The translations under genes were made by a program, and so were the position numbers. Shown here piece by piece: positions 56,981-64,000 of a stretch of 64,000 nucleotides of DNA (position 1 is the stretch's first letter; each line of letters begins with the position of its first letter). Source of the DNA: Vibrio gazogenes (GTDB lineage: Bacteria; Pseudomonadota; Gammaproteobacteria; Enterobacterales; Vibrionaceae). The DNA is taken from the NCBI RefSeq assembly GCF_002196515.1, contig NZ_CP018835.1, forward strand, positions 1,860,001-1,924,000, read 5' to 3'. A model generated the notes under the pieces. That model ran no database searches. It was not told the origin of the DNA and was given only the letters and a program-made list of their open reading frames with translations.

Positions 56981-57364
56981 TTAGCTTTTGGTAATCAGTT
57001 GAAAACCAACCCACGCAGCAGAAATACTCAAAATAACATTCAACAAAATATTCAGACCAAACTTGATGAATGCCCCTTGCTGCATCAGTAAAACATTATC
57101 CATAGAGAACGTAGAAAACGTTGTCAAAGCGCCTAAGAATCCTAATCCGATGACTTGACGCCATGGTTCAACAGAAATCAGCTCCCCTTGAAGCGCAGCA
57201 ATTAACAGCCCCATCATGAATGAGCCTAAAATATTCACGGTCAAGGTTCCATAAGGAAAACCTTTACCAAATAAGAAGACGCAAAGTTCCGAAATCAAAT
57301 ATCGAGAGCAAGCACCAAATGCTCCCCCAAAGGCAATGAAGCCAAGAACAGAGAACTGATTCAT
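56981..57364 (-). CDS. crcB: Fluoride ion channel CrcB/FluC
   Basis: The small membrane protein has four helices and works as a dual-topology dimer that exports fluoride. GGAFGACSRYLISE, PYGTLTVNILGSFMMGLL (Asn in helix 2) and LGALTTFSTFSMDNVLL are diagnostic. The start is ATG 57364, seven bases after GAGGAAA; two ATGs immediately upstream (57367, 57370) are too close to it. No fluoride riboswitch was recognised ahead. Confidence 0.95.
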   Translation of the reverse strand: MNQFSVLGFIAFGGAFGACSRYLISELCVFLFGKGFPYGTLTVNILGSFMMGLLIAALQGELISVEPWRQVIGLGFLGALTTFSTFSMDNVLLMQQGAFIKFGLNILLNVILSISAAWVGFQLITKS

Positions 57365-57812
57365 CATCATTTCCTCAAAAAATTCCCAAGTACAACCTTT
57401 TCGTTATGAAAAATACGTGTAACTAAGGTCATAAAAATTCACAGAATAAAAAAGTTACAGGAGTCACTTTATGCCGTAATCCTTCACTTAACCCAACGCT
57501 TAAATATTCATTAAGTATCATATTATGAATTGATACCGAACATCGGCACTAAATTCATATAGGCATTGATGTGCCATTGTGAAATATATCATTCACCGCA
57601 ATATCGATTGTTCAAAGGAGATGAATAAGATTGATGGTACTGTGTGACATGAAGAAGATCAAAAATATAAATTTTTTTCTCACATCTCAGAATGCAGCAT
57701 GGGTGAGAAATCAATTTGCTGTGCACAGTTCAGTTAACGCAGCACATTTGATTCCTCACCCATAGCGGTAGGTTAGGGTTGATGTCTTTCTCAGGGCTGA
57801 ACTTGAGACATG
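57365..57812. other. Intergenic region, no gene seen
   Basis: About 450 bases between crcB and the glycosidase gene, AT-rich, without a credible frame. It contains the long inverted repeat at 57700-57762 described separately. Confidence 0.5.
57700..57762. repeat. Long imperfect inverted repeat
   Basis: The outer arms TGGGTGAG / CTCACCCA pair perfectly, then AATCAA / TTGATT, then GCTGTGC / GCAGCAC with small bulges. The whole makes a hairpin of roughly 20 pairs around a 15-20-nt loop. Without a T run it is a poor terminator; it could be a structured 3' end of the leftward glycosidase transcript or a small mobile-element remnant. Confidence 0.5.
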
Positions 57813-58754
57813 TTATTCAGCCTGTCCAAGTACCAGTTGCTCACCATCCCAGAGAACCTGTTTCATTCGGGTATGGCGGTTAGGGTCCCATAACGGATCC
57901 CCTTCAATTTCCGTATAATCACGGGCGTGATACACCAAAATATCATTGCCCTGCTCATCTTGGGTAAAGCAGCTATGCCCGGGGCCAAAAACATGGTCGC
58001 TGGCATTGGTCACGAAAACCGGATGTGGCGATTTGTACCAGTTTTCAGGGTTAAGCAAATCTGCATTCTCATCCGCCTGTAAGAGCCCCATACAGTAACG
58101 TTCGTCGGTCGCACTGGCAGAATATGTCAGCCAGACTTTTCCGTGACGAATCAGGATATACGGCCCTTCATTCACCATGAAACCTTGAGTTTCCCAGTCA
58201 AACTCAGGTATTGATAACCGACTGCCGGGTAGTTTTAATGTTGTCGGTGACAGCATTTCTGCAATGTATAAATTGGAATTCCCGGCTATCGCTTGTTCTT
58301 TCTGCGCCCAGACATAATACCGGGTTCCCCGATGCTCAAATGTCGTCGCATCTAAACAGAATGCATCGATCCCAGAATCGACCTGCCCACAAAACGTCCA
58401 CGGTTCTGCCAGCGGGTTCTCTCCATCGCAACGAATGACATACATCCGATGCTGAAACAGACCATCCTTAATTTCTCGACTTGGCGCGGCCGCAAAGTAG
58501 ATATACCAGCTCCCGTCAATGGCGTGGATCTCCGGTGCCCAGATTAAGTCAGAATAAGGACCATGATCCGGCTTGTGCCAAACCGTCACAATTTCATCAG
58601 TTTCGGCCAATCCAGCAAGTGTTTTTGCCCTTCTGACTTCAATGCGATCATATTCAGGAACCGATGCAGTGAAATAATAATACCCATCATGATGAAGATA
58701 GACATGTGGGTCAGCTCGCTGCTCAATGACTGGATTTTTTATTTTAAATACCAT
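57813..58754 (-). CDS. GH43 family glycosidase (arabinofuranosidase/xylosidase type)
   Basis: The 313-residue protein is a five-bladed beta-propeller glycoside hydrolase. The catalytic base aspartate is in EQRADPHVYLHHDGYYYFTA (near 15), the pKa-modulating aspartate is in the DATTFE region (near 131), and the acid glutamate is in FMVNEGPYILIRHGKVWLTY (near 197). No signal peptide, so it acts on short imported sugars in the cytoplasm. It is nine bases downstream of a pentoside-type sugar transporter, which supports an operon for uptake and hydrolysis of arabino- or xylo-oligosaccharides. Confidence 0.9.
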   Translation of the reverse strand: MVFKIKNPVIEQRADPHVYLHHDGYYYFTASVPEYDRIEVRRAKTLAGLAETDEIVTVWHKPDHGPYSDLIWAPEIHAIDGSWYIYFAAAPSREIKDGLFQHRMYVIRCDGENPLAEPWTFCGQVDSGIDAFCLDATTFEHRGTRYYVWAQKEQAIAGNSNLYIAEMLSPTTLKLPGSRLSIPEFDWETQGFMVNEGPYILIRHGKVWLTYSASATDERYCMGLLQADENADLLNPENWYKSPHPVFVTNASDHVFGPGHSCFTQDEQGNDILVYHARDYTEIEGDPLWDPNRHTRMKQVLWDGEQLVLGQAE

Positions 58755-58763
58755 GGAATAACC

Positions 58764-60164
58764 TCATTTTACTGGGACAGATAACGGTGTCTTATCATTT
58801 ACATCATCGATACCATCACTCATATCTTGGCTGGTGCTTCCCTGATGAATCATTTCGTTATAATAGCTGTCTGTCACTTTATATCTGAACATCAAAAGCC
58901 CCATAATCAAATGGAAGATACCGGGAATCAGGGTGAGCATTAAAGCAATCCCTGTCAGTGTAAAACTGGACTGTGCCTGATTTGGTGCATAATCAAAAAA
59001 GGTCAGTAACCACCCGACAATCGCACCGGCAATCCCCATTCCAAATTTTTGACAAAATGAAATACCGCCAAACGATAAGCCAGAGACGCGCTGACCTAAT
59101 TTAAATTCACCATAATCGACGGCTTCTGCAATCGCAGACCAGAATATCGGAGCATGCAAATCAACAATAAAGGACAACAGAAAATAGAGAATAAAAGCGA
59201 GAGCAAAGTCAGACGGCCCGACAGAAAAATAGAGAATAGCACTCAAAATCATCACAGCGATCTGACTGTAGCGGAATAGTTTAACCTTACAGTAGTATTT
59301 GGTTATCCAAGTGGATGCCACCATCGCCAGAATCGCAGCGACAACCCCTGTCGCGAGGAATGCCGATATCGTCCCGGCATCTCCCCCCAAATAATACTTG
59401 GCATAATACGCGGCAACAGAGCCTCGTACGGTGTAGCCGACCGTACCGGTGATACAAACCATACATAAGATAACCCACTGATCATTACTGATAAGAGATT
59501 TCAGTTGTTGGGTAAATGGTTTGCTTTCTATGACATAGTCGATACGTTCTGTGGTCGTAAAATAGCAAAATAAGAACAGTAGTGTCCCCATCAAAGCCAT
59601 CAATCCCATCGCATACTGATAGCCCAATTGAATATTTTCACTGCCCCACTTCTCAGAGAGTAAGGGAACGATAATCGTCACCATAAATGCAGCAATTTTG
59701 GCAAAGAACAGTCGATATCCATTGGCTGATAGCTTTTCTTTCGGATCATCGGTAAGCACACTAATTAAAGAAATATATGGAATCGTGACAGCGGTAAACA
59801 TCACCGTCACAAAAATATAGGTCGCATAGGCATATGCTAATTTCCCGTTGTAATCCAAATCTGGCGTACTAAAGGTTAAGAACACCGAAATACCAAAGGG
59901 AATCGATAAAAACAGCATGTAAGGACGATAGCGCCCCCAACGGGTATTCACTTTATCTGTAATCATCCCCATGATTGGGTCAGTTACAGCATCAATCAAA
60001 CGAACGACAATGAATAATATCGCCAGATCACTGGCTTTTATGCCAAAGATATCGGTATAAAAAAATGTGATGATAAGCATCATTGATGATATCACCACAT
60101 TAACAGCCATATCTCCTGAGCCAAATCCAACTTTCTCAAGAACTGAGAGTTTGAACTTATACAT
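58764..60164 (-). CDS. GPH-family (MelB/XylP-like) sugar:cation symporter
   Basis: The 466-residue membrane protein has about twelve helices. The N-terminal VGFGSGDMAVNVVIS and the loop DPIMGMITDKVNTRWGRYRP are signatures of glycoside-pentoside-hexuronide symporters; the conserved aspartates near residues 57-65 line the cation site. The substrate is likely an arabinoside or xyloside given the GH43 gene that follows. The first gene of this two-gene operon; about 280 AT-rich bases upstream carry the promoter, with no regulator gene nearby. Confidence 0.9.
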   Translation of the reverse strand: MYKFKLSVLEKVGFGSGDMAVNVVISSMMLIITFFYTDIFGIKASDLAILFIVVRLIDAVTDPIMGMITDKVNTRWGRYRPYMLFLSIPFGISVFLTFSTPDLDYNGKLAYAYATYIFVTVMFTAVTIPYISLISVLTDDPKEKLSANGYRLFFAKIAAFMVTIIVPLLSEKWGSENIQLGYQYAMGLMALMGTLLFLFCYFTTTERIDYVIESKPFTQQLKSLISNDQWVILCMVCITGTVGYTVRGSVAAYYAKYYLGGDAGTISAFLATGVVAAILAMVASTWITKYYCKVKLFRYSQIAVMILSAILYFSVGPSDFALAFILYFLLSFIVDLHAPIFWSAIAEAVDYGEFKLGQRVSGLSFGGISFCQKFGMGIAGAIVGWLLTFFDYAPNQAQSSFTLTGIALMLTLIPGIFHLIMGLLMFRYKVTDSYYNEMIHQGSTSQDMSDGIDDVNDKTPLSVPVK

Positions 60165-60444
60165 AGTAATAGACCTCGTTCAGATAGAAATAAAAATCAG
60201 GTATCTTCTTAATTTCGACCTGAATTATTATCTGAACAATGAATACTATCAGTTGCATAATATGCAAATTCTATAAATCAGCTAATATGTCCATCGATAT
60301 AGCTATTCTTACTAAAACGATTGTTTTTATATCATTATTGTTATTGAGACCTTGTTCACACCTTCAATAAGAACGGCTCTTTAAAGCAAATCAGCTGCCT
60401 TTTTAGTCGTCAGCTAAAACGACTAAACTATTCTTTCTCAACGT

Positions 60445-60483
60445 AAAAAACCCCAGTATTCCGACTAAGGCTCAATATTGGGG
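60445..60483 (-). terminator. Intrinsic terminator beyond the tRNA-like repeats
   Basis: On the minus strand the stem CCCCAATATT / AATACTGGGG (13-nt loop) is followed by TTTTTT. It is the last terminator of the rRNA operon. Confidence 0.8.
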
Positions 60484-60628
60484 CATCACAATATGATCTT
60501 GAAAACCAACCGACCAAACACATCTCTCAGTCGTAGGAAAAACAATAGGAATCGGTCTTTACATCAGATACAAAAAAACCCTGACATCGCTATCAGGGTT
60601 TCAAAATAAGTGGCTATTTCTTTACAGA

Positions 60629-60721
60629 TAAGTAGACGGGACTCGAACCCACGATTGCCTCACGCCAGCGTGACAGGCCGCCGTTTTTAAAAAGAAGGCT
60701 AACCAACTGAACGACCGTGCC
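60629..60721 (-). pseudogene. tRNA-Asp-like element, copy 3 (farthest from the rRNA genes)
   Basis: Read leftward from about 60721: GTGCGGTCGTTCAG-like acceptor/D region (here with CACGG), a 13-base insertion with TTTTTAAAAA, the tRNA-Asp anticodon loop CTGTCAC (anticodon GTC) and the T-loop GGGTTCGAGTCCC. The 3' acceptor strand is altered and no CCA follows. The anticodon stem has one G-G mismatch. Confidence 0.7.
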
Positions 60722-60826
60722 ACTTGGACTGTTGATGAAACAATAGGAATCGGTCTTTACGCCAGATACAAAAAAACCTTGGTATCACGACCAAGGTTTC
60801 AAAATAAGTGGCAATTTCTTTACGGA

Positions 60827-60919
60827 CAAGCGGACGGGACTCGAACCCGCGATGGCCTCACGCCAGCGTGACAGGCCGCCGTTTTTAAAAAGAAGGCTAA
60901 CCCACTGAACGACCGCGCC
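60827..60919 (-). pseudogene. tRNA-Asp-like element, copy 2
   Basis: Same structure as its neighbours: GGCGCGGTCGTTCAG start, D-arm insertion CCTTCTTTTTAAAAACGG, anticodon loop CTGTCAC, T-loop intact, disrupted 3' acceptor strand and no CCA. The anticodon stem has the same G-G mismatch as copy 3. Confidence 0.7.
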
Positions 60920-61024
60920 ACTTGGACTGTCGATGAAACAATAGGAATCGGTCTTTACGCCAGATACAAAAAAACCTTGGTATCACGACCAAGGTTTCAA
61001 AATAAGTGCCCATCTCTTTACGGA

Positions 61025-61117
61025 CAAGCGGACGGGACTCGAACCCGCGATTGCCTCACGGCAGCGTGACAGGCCGCCGTTTTTAAAAAGAAGGCTAACC
61101 CACTGAACGACCGCGCC
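61025..61117 (-). pseudogene. tRNA-Asp-like element, copy 1 (next to the real tRNA-Asp)
   Basis: As the other copies, but here the anticodon stem is extended to seven pairs with no mismatch (CGGCGGC / GCTGCCG around CTGTCAC), and GCCTT / GAGGC can pair outside it. The 3' acceptor strand does not match the 5' strand at three positions and no CCA is present, so it is probably not an acylated tRNA. Confidence 0.7.
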
Positions 61118-61165
61118 ACTTGGACTGTTGATGAGACGTAAGAATGGGGCTCTATTCGCCAGATA

Positions 61166-61196
61166 CAAAAAAACCTTGGTATCACGACCAAGGTTT
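61166..61196 (-). terminator. Intrinsic terminator after tRNA-Asp
   Basis: The stem AAACCTTGG / CCAAGGTTT followed on the minus strand by TTTTTTT lies directly downstream of tRNA-Asp. The same hairpin recurs in each 198-bp repeat. Confidence 0.85.
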
Positions 61197-61204
61197 CAAA
61201 TAAG

Positions 61205-61281
61205 TGGCGGAGCGGACGGGACTCGAACCCGCGACCCCCGGCGTGACAGGCCGGTATTCTAACCAACTGAACTACCGCTCC
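61205..61281 (-). tRNA. tRNA-Asp (GTC)
   Basis: A standard 77-nt cloverleaf including an encoded CCA end. Acceptor GGAGCGG / CCGCTCC, D-arm with GTTCAGTTGGTTAG, anticodon arm CCGGC-CTGTCAC-GCCGG and T-arm GCGGG-TTCGAGT-CCCGT. It is the distal tRNA of the rRNA operon. Confidence 0.98.
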
Positions 61282-61372
61282 ACTCAATTTTTTACCAAAT
61301 AAAGTCTTATTGATTAGATGCTTTATTTAGTTTTGCCTTCAGATTTTTCAAAATCTGAAAACAAGGAAGTAA

Positions 61373-61490
61373 GCCTGGCGATGTCCTACTCTCACATGGG
61401 GAGACCCCACACTACCATCGGCGCTGTTTCGTTTCACGTCTGAGTTCGGCATGGAATCAGGTGGGTCCAAAACGCTATCGTCGCCAAGCA
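61373..61490 (-). rRNA. rrf: 5S ribosomal RNA
   Basis: On the minus strand it starts TGCTTGGCGACGATAGCG and ends GTAGGACATCGCCAGGC, the usual gammaproteobacterial 5S ends, about 118 nt. It lies between 23S and tRNA-Asp. Confidence 0.96.
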
Positions 61491-61567
61491 AATTCTTTCA
61501 ATTCGAAAAGCTGATTCTCTCTACACAATCAAGTCTCTTATGAGCCCTAAAACCCCTTCGGTGTTGT

Positions 61568-64000
<2,433 letters not shown>

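Larger units (their letters stand above)
60543..61136 (-). repeat. Three 198-bp tandem repeats, each with a tRNA-Asp-like element and a terminator
   Basis: Units are 60543-60740, 60741-60938 and 60939-61136; the anchor CAATAGGAATCGGTCTTT recurs every 198 bases, and the same spacing leads to the genuine tRNA-Asp unit beyond 61137. Read in the operon direction each unit contains a tRNA-Asp-like sequence and then a terminator hairpin followed by a T run. Terminator stems are at 60572-60601, 60770-60799 and 60968-60997. The leftmost stem has changed on both arms (CCCTGA/TCAGGG in place of CCTTGG/CCAAGG), a compensatory change that suggests the hairpin has been kept under selection. Confidence 0.9.

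Noticed and set aside
60403..60429. Inverted repeat TTTAGTCGT / ACGACTAAA as a terminator
   Set aside because: There is no T run on the transcribed side; a proper terminator lies at 60445-60483.
60983..61287. Two leftward open frames over the tRNA-Asp region
   Set aside because: They read through tRNA-Asp, the tRNA-like repeat and terminators; no ribosome sites and no protein-like sequence.

Overview
The window looks like a chromosome of a marine gammaproteobacterium, most likely a Vibrio or close relative. The evidence is the uspB/ftnA/uspA block, asnC, rsmJ, a six-gene thiamine operon with a Vibrio-type long ThiE, a betIBA-choXWV osmoprotectant operon, and an rRNA operon ending in 5S and tRNA-Asp. 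The species is not identifiable by reading alone. Core genes alternate with accessory blocks.

Layout. 1-2144: start of a nonribosomal peptide synthetase that runs off the left edge, followed by about 0.7 kb of AT-rich DNA. 2829-4406: orphan thiamine-diphosphate enzyme. 4682-6972: queuosine-precursor cluster (queF, a transporter, a helix-turn-helix regulator). 7258-18233: accessory block with a LysM protein, a Rossmann-fold protein, a small secreted protein, a 2465-residue secreted SpvB/FG-GAP/Rhs polymorphic protein whose tail carries a lipase-type GHSLG motif, and a small membrane protein. 18473-32521: complete type III-B CRISPR-Cas island. 32684-34169: two orphan genes. 34521-42737: conserved housekeeping genes. 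42969-49900: choline uptake and glycine-betaine synthesis. 50204-56930: thiamine operon with a TPP riboswitch. 56981-60164: fluoride channel, a GH43 glycosidase and a pentoside-type transporter. 60445-64000: 3' part of an rRNA operon on the minus strand (23S, 5S, tRNA-Asp), followed by three 198-bp tandem repeats that each hold a tRNA-Asp-like element and a terminator.

The CRISPR island is the centrepiece. Two arrays in the same orientation, with near-identical 200-bp leaders, bracket two divergent operons. The minus operon encodes a single Cas6-reverse transcriptase-Cas1 polypeptide plus Cas2, an architecture known to allow spacer capture from RNA. The plus operon starts with a DUF1874/Crn2-type ring nuclease, then a 608-residue protein with about six membrane helices and a CARF-like C-terminus, then cmr1-cmr6. 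Cas10/Cmr2 has no HD nuclease domain and carries GGED instead of GGDD. The simplest reading is that target RNA recognition makes cyclic oligoadenylate, the membrane protein responds to it, and the ring nuclease removes it. The membrane protein is the best candidate for an undescribed effector.

Elsewhere the groupings are conventional: BetI-controlled choline import and oxidation, TPP-riboswitch-controlled thiamine synthesis, and queuosine salvage alongside QueF.
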